From the NCBI GenBank assembly GCA_039818165.1, contig JBCBUL010000003.1, positions 62,001 through 126,000 on the forward strand: a stretch of 64,000 nt of DNA. Reading direction: 5' to 3'. Every line of letters begins with the position of its first letter. Position 1 is the stretch's first letter. Origin of the DNA: UBA5336 sp039818165. Lineage in GTDB: Bacteria; Pseudomonadota; Alphaproteobacteria; Caulobacterales; Hyphomonadaceae. Below are positions 51,792-61,252 of the stretch, one piece after another. The notes beneath the pieces were generated by a model, which was given only the letters and a program-made list of their open reading frames with translations, ran no database searches and was not told the DNA's origin. A program made the translations under genes and the position numbers.

Positions 51792-52925
51792 ATGAAAAAG
51801 CGACAGAAACTGAAGCCGTCGGGCCGGGTTGCGCGCCGCGAAGTGGCCGAGACAGCTGAGCGGTTCGACCATCGCGGACGCGGAGCAATCTCCAATGCAT
51901 CGGGCCGCTACGAACCAGAACAGAAAGTTCGTTTCGATGATGGGTGGGACACGGTCGAAGCAGACGCCGAGCCGCTGCGCACCGACATTACGCCGGAGGC
52001 GGCGCGCACCATCATCACCTTCAACCGGTCGCCGGACATCCATTTCGACCGGTCAATCAATCCCTATCGCGGGTGCGAGCATGGCTGCATCTACTGTTTT
52101 GCGCGCCCGTCCCATGCCTATCAGGGGCTGTCGCCGGGGCTCGATTTTGAGAGCAAGCTGTTCTTCAAGCCCAACGGCCCTGAGCTTTTGCGCCGGGAGC
52201 TGACAAAACCGGGATACATTCCCCGCGTCATCGCCCTGGGGGTGAACACCGATGCGTACCAACCCATCGAAAAGCGCTTGCGCCTGACCCGGGCGTTGCT
52301 GGAGGTGCTCTGCGAGTTCCGCCACCCCGTCAGTCTCCTGACAAAGTCATCCCTTATTGAGCGCGACATCGACCTGATCGCCCCCATGGCCGAATTGGGA
52401 CTGGCCCGAGTGGGCGTGTCGATCACCACGCAGGACCCGAAACTGGCGCGCCGGATGGAACCACGCGCGGCCAGCCCGCGGCTGCGCTTTGGAACCATCG
52501 AAAAGTTGAGCGCTGCGGGCATTCCCGTGACGGTGATGACTGCGCCCATCATTCCGGCCCTGAACGATCATGAGATCGAACCCCTGCTCGCCCAGGCGGG
52601 CGAGGTTGGCGCCAGGAGTGCGGGCTATGTGCTTCTGCGCCTGCCCCATGAACTCAAGGACCTGTTCCATGAGTGGCTGGCCCAGCATTATCCGGACCGC
52701 GCAGCCCGGGTGATCAATCTCCTACGCGAGATGCGCGGGGGGCTCGATTATGATCCGCGCTGGTTCGAGCGCGGCACCGGGCGCGGACCCTATGCCAAGC
52801 TTATCTCCCAACGGTTTGCCCGTGCTGCGCGCACCCATGGCCTGGACACGCCGCGTGCCCCCTTGCGAACAGCTTTGTTCCGCCTACGCGAGACGCCCAA
52901 CGGCCAGTTCACGCTGGATGTCTGA
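51792..52925 (+). CDS. PA0069-family radical SAM protein
   Basis: 377 residues. PYRGCEHGCIYCFARPSH holds the Cys95-x3-Cys99-x2-Cys102 motif for the [4Fe-4S] cluster that splits SAM. ARTIITFNRSPDIHFDRSIN and FFKPNGPELLRREL precede and follow it. This family (also mycobacterial Rv2578c) is distantly related to spore photoproduct lyase; the reaction is unknown. A perfect SOS box upstream suggests DNA damage induction. ATG at 51792 is preferred; a longer frame begins in the SOS box. Confidence 0.85.
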   Translation: MKKRQKLKPSGRVARREVAETAERFDHRGRGAISNASGRYEPEQKVRFDDGWDTVEADAEPLRTDITPEAARTIITFNRSPDIHFDRSINPYRGCEHGCIYCFARPSHAYQGLSPGLDFESKLFFKPNGPELLRRELTKPGYIPRVIALGVNTDAYQPIEKRLRLTRALLEVLCEFRHPVSLLTKSSLIERDIDLIAPMAELGLARVGVSITTQDPKLARRMEPRAASPRLRFGTIEKLSAAGIPVTVMTAPIIPALNDHEIEPLLAQAGEVGARSAGYVLLRLPHELKDLFHEWLAQHYPDRAARVINLLREMRGGLDYDPRWFERGTGRGPYAKLISQRFARAARTHGLDTPRAPLRTALFRLRETPNGQFTLDV

Positions 52926-52952
52926 GCGCGCCCACCCCAGCCCCGCACATGA

Positions 52953-52993
52953 TTAACACCTGTGAAACCAAATTGATTCGTAAGGGGTGATTC
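52953..52993 (+). promoter_or_regulatory. ccrM promoter elements: CtrA half-site and two GANTC sites
   Basis: TTAAC at 52953-52957 is a CtrA half-site; GATTC occurs at 52975-52979 and 52989-52993, 43-61 bases upstream of the ccrM ATG. In Caulobacter the ccrM promoter likewise carries GANTC sites whose methylation state controls it. Only a half-site for CtrA is visible here. Confidence 0.45.
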
Positions 52994-53035
52994 TGGTCTG
53001 GTTTTGGGTAAATATGCCCTCTCGGGAGCGCACTT

Positions 53036-54118
53036 ATGGAGCTGCATCGCAACACGATTATTCAAGGTGACTGCATCGATGTGATGTCGCGGCTACCCGA
53101 CAATAGCGTCGATCTGGTCTTCGCCGACCCGCCATACAATCTGCAACTCGGCGGTGGGCTCACACGCCCGGATCAATCCACCGTGGACGGGGTAACTGAC
53201 CATTGGGACCGGTTCGACAGTTTCGACGCCTACGACCTGTTTACGCACCAATGGCTAAGCGAATGCCACCGCATCCTGAAGCCCGACGGCGCCATCTGGG
53301 TGATCGGCTCCTATCATAATATTTTCCGCGTCGGCACAGTGTTGCAAGATGCCGGGTTCTGGATCCAGAACGATGTGATCTGGCTGAAATCGAACCCCAT
53401 GCCGAACTTCAAGGGCACCCGTTTCCAGAATGCCCATGAAACGCTGATCTGGGCCGGGAAGACAGAGAAGTCCAAGGTCATCTTCAATTATGACGCCCTA
53501 AAAACCTTCAATGATGACAAGCAGATGCGGTCTGACTGGACCATCCCACTCTGCACGGGCGGCGAGCGGCTGAAGGATGGGTCCGGCAAGAAAGCCCATC
53601 CGACGCAGAAGCCCGAAGCCCTGCTCCGTCGTATTCTCCTGGCCACGTCCAATCCCGGCGACCTCGTCCTCGACCCGTTTTCCGGCACAGGCACCACAGC
53701 GACGGTCGCGAAGGCGTTGGGCCGTGATTACATCGGCATCGAACGCGAGGCCGATTATGCGCGCCTCTCCCGCGCCCGCCTGCGCGCCACGCTGCCCATC
53801 GCCAATGATGACCTCCAAACGATGAAAAGCGCGCGCGCCGCGCCGCGTGTGCCGTTTGGCGCTCTTGTGGAGACCGGCTGGCTGAAGCCCGGGGAACGCC
53901 TGTTCAGTCGCGGCAAACGCCACGAAGCACGTATCCGCGTCGACGGCTCCCTGAGCATTGGGGAGGCGACCGGCTCAATCCATCGCATCGGCGCCCATGT
54001 CACCCAGGCCCCCGCCTGCAATGGCTGGACCTTCTGGCACTATGAGGACCGGGGGAAGCTTGCCCCGATTGACCTGTTGCGCCGGCGCTATCGCTCTGAA
54101 ATGGGCCTGGACGGGTAA
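53036..54118 (+). CDS. ccrM: cell-cycle DNA adenine methyltransferase CcrM
   Basis: 360 residues, beta-class N6-adenine methyltransferase. DPPYNLQLGG (DPPY 31-34) comes first and the SAM site DPFSGTGTTA later (about residue 218), with GWTFWHYE in the C-terminal RAMA-like DNA-reading domain. It methylates GANTC after replication, controlling transcription in the cell cycle. Its 3' end overlaps the convergent mutY by 31 bases. Family order ccrM-mutY-dciA-dsbA-smc agrees with this lineage. Confidence 0.95.
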   Translation: MELHRNTIIQGDCIDVMSRLPDNSVDLVFADPPYNLQLGGGLTRPDQSTVDGVTDHWDRFDSFDAYDLFTHQWLSECHRILKPDGAIWVIGSYHNIFRVGTVLQDAGFWIQNDVIWLKSNPMPNFKGTRFQNAHETLIWAGKTEKSKVIFNYDALKTFNDDKQMRSDWTIPLCTGGERLKDGSGKKAHPTQKPEALLRRILLATSNPGDLVLDPFSGTGTTATVAKALGRDYIGIEREADYARLSRARLRATLPIANDDLQTMKSARAAPRVPFGALVETGWLKPGERLFSRGKRHEARIRVDGSLSIGEATGSIHRIGAHVTQAPACNGWTFWHYEDRGKLAPIDLLRRRYRSEMGLDG

Positions 54119-55161
54119 GCCAGCCGAAACGCCTTGGCGAACACGCTGGGCAGTCCGTCGACATCTCGTGGGGCGCGCCAGTCACCCTCGTGCGCGTCTC
54201 CGCCGCGTCCGCGCCAGACCTGCAACGTCAGCTCGAAATGGGTGAAGACGTGGCGAACTTCGCCAATCGCTTCCAGCGATGCCGCAGCCACACCATGGGC
54301 CTGCGCCAAGGCCGTCACATCGCCCCCGCTTTCGCTCCACGCATCGGTCGGAAGCGACAACATACCGCCGAGCAACCCTTTCTCCGGCCTGCGAACGAGC
54401 AGGATCCGGCCGCCCTGCTCCAGGAGCAGCACATGGCCGTATCGCTTTGGTTTGGCCGCCTTCTTGGGCTTGATCGGATAACGTTCGGGCTCGCCCTCCG
54501 CACGCGCCGCACAAAGCGATGAGATCGGACAAATCAGGCAATTGGGCGATTTCGGCGTACACACCGTCGCGCCAAGGTCCATCAGGGCTTCTGCGAACTC
54601 ACCGGGGCGATCGCCGGGCACAATGGCCTCCACCTCAGCTTTGATTCGCTCTTTTTCCTCGGCCCACTCTCCCTTCAGAGCGAGCACACGGGAGAACACC
54701 CGGTCCACATTCCCGTCCACCGCCGCCGCCCGCTGATCAAACGCAATCGCGGCAATTGCGCCTGATGTGTAAGGTCCGATGCCCGGAAGTTTTTGCAGCT
54801 CCGCCCGGTCGTGTGGAAAAGCCCCTCCGGATGCGGCAACCGCCCGCGCACATTTCAGCAGGTTGCGCGCCCGCGCATAGTAGCCGAGCCCCGCCCAGGC
54901 CGCCATGACGGCCTCGTCTTCTGCCGATGCGAGCGCCCCTACCGTCGGCCAACGCCTTGTAAAGTCGAGCCAATACCGGGTCGCATGGGCAATCGTCGTT
55001 TGCTGCAGCATGATTTCTGACAGCCAGATGCGATACGGATCAGGACGCTCACCCCTAGCACGCCGGGCGGGCGAAACGCGCCACGGCAGCTCACGGGCAT
55101 GGGCCTCAAACCACACAAGCAATTCCCCAGGCAGAGCCGACAAACCCACAGAGTTAACCAT
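54088..55161 (-). CDS. mutY: A/G-specific adenine glycosylase
   Basis: 357 residues. SEIMLQQTTIAHATRYW with Glu49, helix-hairpin-helix LPGIGPYTSGAI, VDGNVDRVFSR with the catalytic Asp, iron-sulfur cluster CTPKSPNCLICPISSLC (Cys-x6-Cys-x2-Cys-x5-Cys), and a C-terminal NUDIX-like part that reads 8-oxoG. It excises A opposite 8-oxoG. The annotated ATG lies inside a CtrA box; a GTG four codons downstream would also serve. Confidence 0.95.
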   Translation of the reverse strand: MVNSVGLSALPGELLVWFEAHARELPWRVSPARRARGERPDPYRIWLSEIMLQQTTIAHATRYWLDFTRRWPTVGALASAEDEAVMAAWAGLGYYARARNLLKCARAVAASGGAFPHDRAELQKLPGIGPYTSGAIAAIAFDQRAAAVDGNVDRVFSRVLALKGEWAEEKERIKAEVEAIVPGDRPGEFAEALMDLGATVCTPKSPNCLICPISSLCAARAEGEPERYPIKPKKAAKPKRYGHVLLLEQGGRILLVRRPEKGLLGGMLSLPTDAWSESGGDVTALAQAHGVAAASLEAIGEVRHVFTHFELTLQVWRGRGGDAHEGDWRAPRDVDGLPSVFAKAFRLAYPSRPISER

Positions 55162-55191
55162 TCGTTAACGCTTTCATTTCACAGGCGAATC
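55154..55191 (+). promoter_or_regulatory. CtrA box and GANTC site in the mutY-dciA intergenic region
   Basis: TTAACCATTCGTTAAC at 55154-55169 holds TTAA-N7-TTAA exactly (55154-55168), the CtrA consensus. GAATC, a CcrM site, follows at 55187-55191. They lie 90-104 and about 67 bases before the dciA start codon at 55258, and the CtrA box overlaps the mutY ATG. Confidence 0.65.
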
Positions 55192-55257
55192 TTCCTAAGC
55201 GTCCTCGCTTTATCGGGACAGGTCGTATTGCGATCCGCCCGCGGGGCAAGCCAATTC

Positions 55258-55809
55258 ATGGGGCGGGCAATGGTAAAAGTGCTGGCGAATGATCCAATTG
55301 AGGAAGCCCGTGCGCGCGTCGCGCTGCGGTATCGCCGCGCCAAGCCGATGCATCGCGGCGCCCCGACCCTGGGCCAGGCCGCTGCAAAGTTCGCCCGCAA
55401 ATCCCTACCTGAGCCGGGAGCAGGCCTCGCCCGTCTCAAGGCGCAGTGGACAGACCTTGTTGGCGCGGACCTGGCCAAATACTGCGCCCCGGAAAAGCTG
55501 ACGGGCAAGAAAACGGACCGCACACTGACTCTGCGCGTAATCCCCCAAGCCGCGCCGATCATCCAGCATCAGGCCGAACAGATCCGCTCTCGCCTAAAAA
55601 CGGCGGTCGGCGGCCATGTCTCCACGCTCAAGATTGTTCAGGGCCCCCTTCCCGGCGCGCCTGCGCCCAAGCCTGCTGCGCTTCGGCCGCGGTCCATCAC
55701 ACCGACGGAACTGTCTGCCCTTGAGCGCGCCGTAACCGAGATCGAATGCCCCCGCCTGCGCGCGGCAACTGTATCCCTCGGCAAAGCCATGGTATCGGCG
55801 CGCAAGTAA
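55258..55809 (+). CDS. dciA: replicative helicase loader DciA (DUF721)
   Basis: 183 residues (or 179 from a second ATG at 55270). The DUF721 part is GLARLKAQWTDLVGADLAKY and LTLRVIPQAAPIIQHQAEQI with a KH-like fold; the C-terminus is Pro-rich then helical. DciA loads DnaB helicase at the origin in bacteria without DnaC. Position next to mutY and smc is conserved in this group. A CtrA box and a GANTC site lie in its promoter region. Confidence 0.8.
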   Translation: MGRAMVKVLANDPIEEARARVALRYRRAKPMHRGAPTLGQAAAKFARKSLPEPGAGLARLKAQWTDLVGADLAKYCAPEKLTGKKTDRTLTLRVIPQAAPIIQHQAEQIRSRLKTAVGGHVSTLKIVQGPLPGAPAPKPAALRPRSITPTELSALERAVTEIECPRLRAATVSLGKAMVSARK

Positions 55810-55893
55810 GTGTGATGTCCGCAAGGTTGGCTGAATGCCAGCCGGACATTAACCATTTGGAAACCACGCCGACTCACGATTGTTCGAAAGGTT

Positions 55894-56661
55894 ATGTTGA
55901 TGCGACCGTTCAGCCGCCGCGCCGCCCTGTCCGCCTTTGCCCTCTTTGCCCTGACCGCTTGCGGAAGCGCAAATGGAGACGACACAGGCCCTGGCGCCGA
56001 AACCAACGCCGATGGTGTTGTTGACATGGTGCTTGGCGATGCCAATGCACCCGTGACCCTCATTGAATATGCCTCGGTCACATGTGGCGCTTGCTTGCAG
56101 TTCCACCAGCAAGTCATGCCGACCATCAAGGAAGACTATGTCGAGACCGGACTGGTCAAATTCGTCTTCCGTGAGTTTCCAACCCCGCCCCAGAATGTCG
56201 CTGTGGCCGGATTTGCCCTCGCGCGCTGTGCAGGGCCGGACAAGTATCACGATGTGATCGACGATCTGTTCGATGCCCAGCCGGGCATTCTCGCGGCAAC
56301 GCGCCAGGGCGCTGTGAAGCCCGCCCTCATGGCAATCGGCGAGCGCCACGGCATTGTGGGTGAAGAAGCCTTTGACGCGTGCATTTCCGACCGCGACATC
56401 CGCCAGACAATTGCAGACGTGATCCTGACAGGTGACGATTACGCGGTGCAGTCGACCCCCACGCTGATCCTGCAGGGCAACAAGCTGGAAAACACATTCC
56501 AGTCCCGCACGCCGGAAGGCCTGTCGGAGTTGATCGACCTTGAACTCGCTGCCCTCGGGATTGAACGCGCCACTGAAGAGACGCCCGAAGAAGAAGCAGA
56601 TGCTGGCGCCAAGACGCCGGAAGAGACAGCTCCCGAAGCTGAACCGACGGTCGAGGAATAG
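55894..56661 (+). CDS. DsbA-like thiol-disulfide oxidoreductase, lipoprotein
   Basis: 255 residues. LFALTAC is a lipobox (Cys23). VTLIEYASVTCGACLQFHQQ holds the CGAC active site (Cys64, Cys67) and VQSTPTLILQGNK the cis-Pro. Residues 225-255 form an acidic tail. It belongs to the DsbA-like group common before smc in alphaproteobacteria. The stop at 56661 lies 14 bases before smc, so they may be cotranscribed. Confidence 0.85.
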   Translation: MLMRPFSRRAALSAFALFALTACGSANGDDTGPGAETNADGVVDMVLGDANAPVTLIEYASVTCGACLQFHQQVMPTIKEDYVETGLVKFVFREFPTPPQNVAVAGFALARCAGPDKYHDVIDDLFDAQPGILAATRQGAVKPALMAIGERHGIVGEEAFDACISDRDIRQTIADVILTGDDYAVQSTPTLILQGNKLENTFQSRTPEGLSELIDLELAALGIERATEETPEEEADAGAKTPEETAPEAEPTVEE

Positions 56662-56675
56662 AGAATGGAGCCGGT

Positions 56676-59600
56676 ATGCACATTACAAAACTGAGCATTG
56701 CCGGCTTTAAGTCCTTTGTGGACCCCCAGGATCTGTTGGTCGAACCCGGCCTGACCGGGATCGTCGGTCCGAATGGCTGCGGCAAGTCAAACCTGTTGGA
56801 AGCCCTGCGCTGGGTGATGGGCGCGTCGTCGGCGCGTGCCATGCGCGGCGGGGAAATGGACGACCTGATATTCTCCGGCGCGGAAGGCCGCCCGGCGCGT
56901 GAAAGTGCCGAAGTTGCCCTCACGTTGGACAATTCCGCGCGTACCGCTCCAGCGGATTTCAACGACAATGACACGTTGGAAGTGTTGCGCCGCCTGAAAC
57001 GGGGCGCAGGCTCCACCTACAAGCTGAATGGCCGGACCGTCCGCGGCAAGGATATCCAGCTTCTGTTCGCCGACGCGTCTACTGGCGCGAACTCTCCGTC
57101 CCTTGTGCGCCAGGGCCAGATCAGCGAGCTGATCGCCTCCAAGCCACAAAACCGTCGGCGGATTCTGGAAGAAGCCGCAGGGATTGCCGGGCTGAATTCC
57201 CGGCGCCATGAGGCTGAGTTGAAGCTGCGCGCGGCGGAAACAAATCTTGAGCGGCTGACCGAAGTCTCCGCTGAGGTGGAACGCCAGCTGGAAAGCCTGA
57301 AACGCCAGTCGCGCAAGGCCAGAAAATACAAGGCTCTGTCGGACGAGATTGCCGCTTTGGATGCCTTTGCGGCGCATTTGAAGTGGGAAGCTGCCCGGGC
57401 TGGTGTGGCCCAGGCCACTGAGGCGCTGAACACCGCCAAGGCCGATGTGGAACGCCTGACACGGGAAGTTGCAACCGCGGAAACCGCACGTCTGCAAGCC
57501 GGGGAAGGCCTCGGCGCCCTTCGCGAAGCCGAAGCACTGGCAGGCGCCAAACTTGGCCAGGCGCGCATTGCACTGGCTCGGTTGGAGGCCGAACACAAAG
57601 CCGCCGCCGACGCCAAATCAAGGCTGGAGGCGGAAGCAGCCCGTCTGATCGAAGACATGGAGCGCGAACAAGCCGCGATTGGCGAAGCGCAACTGGCTCT
57701 GGAAACCACACGGACCGAACTTGCCGCCCTGCCCGTCATGGATGCAAGCGAAAACACGCAGAAAGAGGCAGCCGCCCGCGAAGCGGTTGAAGCGGCCCGA
57801 ACGCGGTTGCGGCAGGCCGAGGACGCCGCTGATGGCGTTCAGCAAGAACTATCGGAAGCCCGCGCCCGCCAACATGCCGCGCGCAGCGCCCGTGAAGCCG
57901 CCGAAAAACGCGTGGCGGGACTAGAAGCGCAAGACCGCCAAATCTCATCAGATCTCGCCGCCTTGCCGGATGTATCCTCGCTACAGACGGCTGCCCGAGA
58001 CGCTGAAGCACGAGAAAGCGACGCCGAACTCGCCTTGCAAGATGCCGAACGGGCGCAGGAAGGTGCTGAAGCGGCCCTTGCCGAGGCGCAGGACGCCGAA
58101 GCCGCGGCCGAGCCGGCCTATTCGGAGGCAAAAACGGTCCTTGGCGCTCTGGAAGCCGAAATCGCAGGTCTCCAGAGACTGTTGAAGCCGAGCGAAGGCC
58201 CTTCAGCACCACCCGTTATCGGAGAAATCCGCACCCAGGATGGCTATGAAAAGGCCGTTGCAGCTGCCCTTGGCGACGACTTGCAGGCTTCAACGGATCG
58301 CGCAGCCGCCCTCCATTGGGCCGGGAGCTCGGCGTCAGGCGAAAGCCTGCCTGCGGGCTGCGCGCCCTTGTCGAACTTTGTCGAGGCGCCCGCTCAGCTC
58401 ACCGCGCGTTTAGCCCAATGCGGCATTGCCAGCCCCCAGGACGGAGAGCGTCTCGCAGCTCACCTGAAACCCGGCCAGAGGCTTGTGTCTCTGGAAGGGC
58501 ATTTGTGGCGCTGGGACGGATTCGTGCGCACCCCCAACGCCCCCGTCAGCGCCGCTGAGCGGCTGGCCCAGCAAGCCCGGCTTGAGGCTGCGCTTTCCGA
58601 GCTTCCTGAGCTGCAAGCCAAGCTCGCAGCGGCAAACACCGCCCGAGAGGAGCTGAAAGCCGAACGGATTGACGCTGAAACGTTCCTGCGCGGCGAACGC
58701 GCCAAGGTTGCGCCTGCGGGCCAGGCATTGAACGCTGTGCGGAAAGCCGCTGCTGAGGCCCGCCAGGCCTTGGAGCGCGCCAGCGTGAAACATGACAGCG
58801 TGCGCGAGGCCGCCACCCGTATCCGCGGCGACCTTGCCCTGGCGCGCGAAACGCTCGCAACGACCGACCCTGTGCAGGCTGAAGGTGGGTTTGAAGCCCT
58901 TGAAGAGCGGCTCCAGACTGCGCGGGCCGCAGTCCAGGCATCTCGCGAGGCCGAAACCGAAGCGCGCGGCCGCCTGACGGACCTCACCCATGGCCGGGAA
59001 CAGGCGGAGAAACGCCGCGCAGGGCTGGAGCGAGACCTGCAGACCTGGACGAGCCGTAAGGCCTCTGCCGAGGCCCGCCTGGAAAAGCTTGTGGCACGGC
59101 GCCGGGACGCTGCGGACCAGGCGAAGGCGAGTGTCGTCGACCCGGAAGCGATGGCGGCGGAACTCGCCGGCTTGTCGGCGCAAGTCGAACGCCACGATAG
59201 CGAGCGTAAATCCGCCGCCGACACGCTCGCCACACGGGAAACGACGCTGCGCGAAGCAGAAAACACACTGCGCCAGTCCGAACTGGCCGCGGGCCGCGCG
59301 CGCGAAGCCCTGGCTGGTGCGAAGGTGAAGATCGAGAACTACGAATCACGCCTCGCCGACGTCATCGAACACGCGCGCGAGACCTTCCAGCGCCAGCCAG
59401 AGGGCCTGCTCACCCTGGCCAAAACCGGGCTGGAGGAAGACGCGCTGCTGGAACTGGACCAGCGCGAGGCGGAAAACCGCGCCATGGTCCTCAAACGCGT
59501 TCGGGATGCCCTCGGCGGAGTCAATATGGACGCCGAAGCCGAAGCCGAAGAACTGGCCGAGCGCATGGGCAGCCAGGAGAGCGAGAAAGCCGACCTGACA

Positions 59601-60137
59601 GGCGCCATCGCAAAGCTGCGCGAGGGTGTGGACGCCCTCAATGCTGAAGGCCGAGGACGCCTGCTTGAAGCCTTTGAGACCGTCAACGAGCATTTCAAGG
59701 CGCTGTTCACCGCGCTGTTCCGGGGCGGTCAGGCCGAGTTGCGCCTGGTGGAAGCCGATGATCCGCTTGCCTCGGGCCTTGAAATCATGGCGCAGCCGCC
59801 CGGTAAGCGCCTTGGCACGCTGAACCTGATGTCGGGTGGCGAACAGGCCCTCACCGCCGCAGCGCTGATTTTCGCGGTCTTCCTGTCGCGCCCTGCCCCC
59901 ATCTGCGTTCTGGATGAGGTGGACGCGCCGCTGGACGATGCCAATGTCGATCGCTTCTGCCGGATGCTGGACGAGATGCGCCGGCGCACCGATACGCGCT
60001 TTATCGTCATCACCCACAATCCGGTGACCATGTCGCGCATGGACCGGCTTTTCGGCGTGACAATGCGCGAAAAAGGCGTATCGAAACTGGTGTCTGTTGA
60101 TCTTGGGACTGCCGAAGAACTGGTTGCGGCAGAATAG
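56676..60137 (+). CDS. smc: chromosome segregation protein SMC
   Basis: 1153 residues. Walker A GPNGCGKSNLLEALRWVMG at the N-terminus, coiled coils (about 165-480 and 660-990), a hinge (about 500-630, APPVIGEIRTQDGYEKAVAA), then signature LNLMSGGEQALTAAALIFAV and Walker B ICVLDEVDAPLDDAN. SMC with ScpA/ScpB shapes and separates chromosomes. The length fits. The coiled coils have high Ala and Arg content, common in this group. Confidence 0.97.
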   Translation: MHITKLSIAGFKSFVDPQDLLVEPGLTGIVGPNGCGKSNLLEALRWVMGASSARAMRGGEMDDLIFSGAEGRPARESAEVALTLDNSARTAPADFNDNDTLEVLRRLKRGAGSTYKLNGRTVRGKDIQLLFADASTGANSPSLVRQGQISELIASKPQNRRRILEEAAGIAGLNSRRHEAELKLRAAETNLERLTEVSAEVERQLESLKRQSRKARKYKALSDEIAALDAFAAHLKWEAARAGVAQATEALNTAKADVERLTREVATAETARLQAGEGLGALREAEALAGAKLGQARIALARLEAEHKAAADAKSRLEAEAARLIEDMEREQAAIGEAQLALETTRTELAALPVMDASENTQKEAAAREAVEAARTRLRQAEDAADGVQQELSEARARQHAARSAREAAEKRVAGLEAQDRQISSDLAALPDVSSLQTAARDAEARESDAELALQDAERAQEGAEAALAEAQDAEAAAEPAYSEAKTVLGALEAEIAGLQRLLKPSEGPSAPPVIGEIRTQDGYEKAVAAALGDDLQASTDRAAALHWAGSSASGESLPAGCAPLSNFVEAPAQLTARLAQCGIASPQDGERLAAHLKPGQRLVSLEGHLWRWDGFVRTPNAPVSAAERLAQQARLEAALSELPELQAKLAAANTAREELKAERIDAETFLRGERAKVAPAGQALNAVRKAAAEARQALERASVKHDSVREAATRIRGDLALARETLATTDPVQAEGGFEALEERLQTARAAVQASREAETEARGRLTDLTHGREQAEKRRAGLERDLQTWTSRKASAEARLEKLVARRRDAADQAKASVVDPEAMAAELAGLSAQVERHDSERKSAADTLATRETTLREAENTLRQSELAAGRAREALAGAKVKIENYESRLADVIEHARETFQRQPEGLLTLAKTGLEEDALLELDQREAENRAMVLKRVRDALGGVNMDAEAEAEELAERMGSQESEKADLTGAIAKLREGVDALNAEGRGRLLEAFETVNEHFKALFTALFRGGQAELRLVEADDPLASGLEIMAQPPGKRLGTLNLMSGGEQALTAAALIFAVFLSRPAPICVLDEVDAPLDDANVDRFCRMLDEMRRRTDTRFIVITHNPVTMSRMDRLFGVTMREKGVSKLVSVDLGTAEELVAAE

Positions 60138-60143
60138 CGCGCC

Positions 60144-60494
60144 ATGGGCGATACAGAAGACCTCAAAGCGCGCATTGAAGCGGCCCAAAAGGCCCGCCAA
60201 CCCAAGCAAAACCGCCATGGCATCAACAAACAGGCATCGGGTGTCGCAGCAGCCCTGACCCATAGCTTCGGCATGGCCGTCGCGCTCGGGATCGGCGCGC
60301 TGATCGGTTACACCATTGACAGGCTGGCGGGGACCGGTCCATGGGCGCTGCTGATCTTTCTGGTCTTCGGTATGGCGGCTGGATTTCTGAACATGGTCCG
60401 CGCAGCGCAACAGATGGCGCGCGAAGCGGTTGAAGCACAGGCGGCGGCATCTACGTCGCAGGATGAGACAAAGCGAGACGGCGAGAATGGCTGA
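60144..60494 (+). CDS. atpI: ATP synthase protein I (AtpI/Zn-uptake related)
   Basis: 116 residues: charged N-terminus (KARIEAAQKARQPKQNRHGI), two membrane helices (GMAVALGIGALIGYTIDRL and WALLIFLVFGMAAGFLNMV) and a helical tail. AtpI helps assemble the c-ring. It starts six bases after smc and overlaps atpB by eight bases. Confidence 0.88.
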   Translation: MGDTEDLKARIEAAQKARQPKQNRHGINKQASGVAAALTHSFGMAVALGIGALIGYTIDRLAGTGPWALLIFLVFGMAAGFLNMVRAAQQMAREAVEAQAAASTSQDETKRDGENG

Positions 60495-61245
60495 CGGCGC
60501 AATCGATCCGATTTCCCAGTTTGAAGTGAAAACCTTCCGGGAGCTTTCCTTGGGCGGCTGGGATATTTCCATCACCAATGCGGCGCTGTTCATGCTGCTC
60601 GCGACGGTGCTGGTTGTCGGCTTCTTCTTCATGGCCTCGCGCAAGGCGGAGCTTGTGCCCGGACGGGTCCAGTCCCTTGGCGAGATGAGTTATGAATTCA
60701 TCGCTGACATGATCCGCTCCACGGCAGGCGAAGATGGCCTGAAATACTTCCCATTCGTCTTCTCCCTCTTCTTCTTCATCCTCGCCGCCAACCTGATCGG
60801 CATGTGGCCCTACGCCTTCACGACCACGAGCCACATTGTGGTGACCGGCCTTCTCGCCCTGATCGTTTTTGCCCTCGTGACCATTCTCGGCATCGTCAAG
60901 AACGGGCTGGGCTGGCTGAAGCTCTTTGCCCCCTCCGGCGTTCCTCTTTTCGTTATGCCGCTCCTGATCCCGATCGAGATCATTTCCTATTTCGCTCGCC
61001 CGCTGACCCTCGCTTTCCGCTTGTTCGCCAACATGCTGGCCGGTCACATCATGCTGAAATTGCTCGTCAGCTTCGCCGCCATGATGGCTGGCGCAGGCGC
61101 GCTCGGCATTATTGGATCCGCGGCGACAGTGCTGTTGGCCGTTGCGATTACCGCGCTCGAATTCCTCGTGGCCGGCTTGCAGGCCTACGTCTTTGCCATC
61201 CTTACCTGCGTCTATCTCTCTGACGCGCTTCACCCCGGACACTAA
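60487..61245 (+). CDS. atpB: F0F1 ATP synthase subunit a
   Basis: 252 residues. Five to six membrane helices; SYFARPLTLAFRLFANMLAGHIML has the essential Arg that faces the c-ring and ALEFLVAGLQAYVFAILTCVYL the C-terminal helix. Subunit a forms the proton half-channels. ATG at 60487 was chosen; it overlaps the atpI stop. Confidence 0.95.
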   Translation: MADGAIDPISQFEVKTFRELSLGGWDISITNAALFMLLATVLVVGFFFMASRKAELVPGRVQSLGEMSYEFIADMIRSTAGEDGLKYFPFVFSLFFFILAANLIGMWPYAFTTTSHIVVTGLLALIVFALVTILGIVKNGLGWLKLFAPSGVPLFVMPLLIPIEIISYFARPLTLAFRLFANMLAGHIMLKLLVSFAAMMAGAGALGIIGSAATVLLAVAITALEFLVAGLQAYVFAILTCVYLSDALHPGH

Positions 61246-61252
61246 CCCCCAG

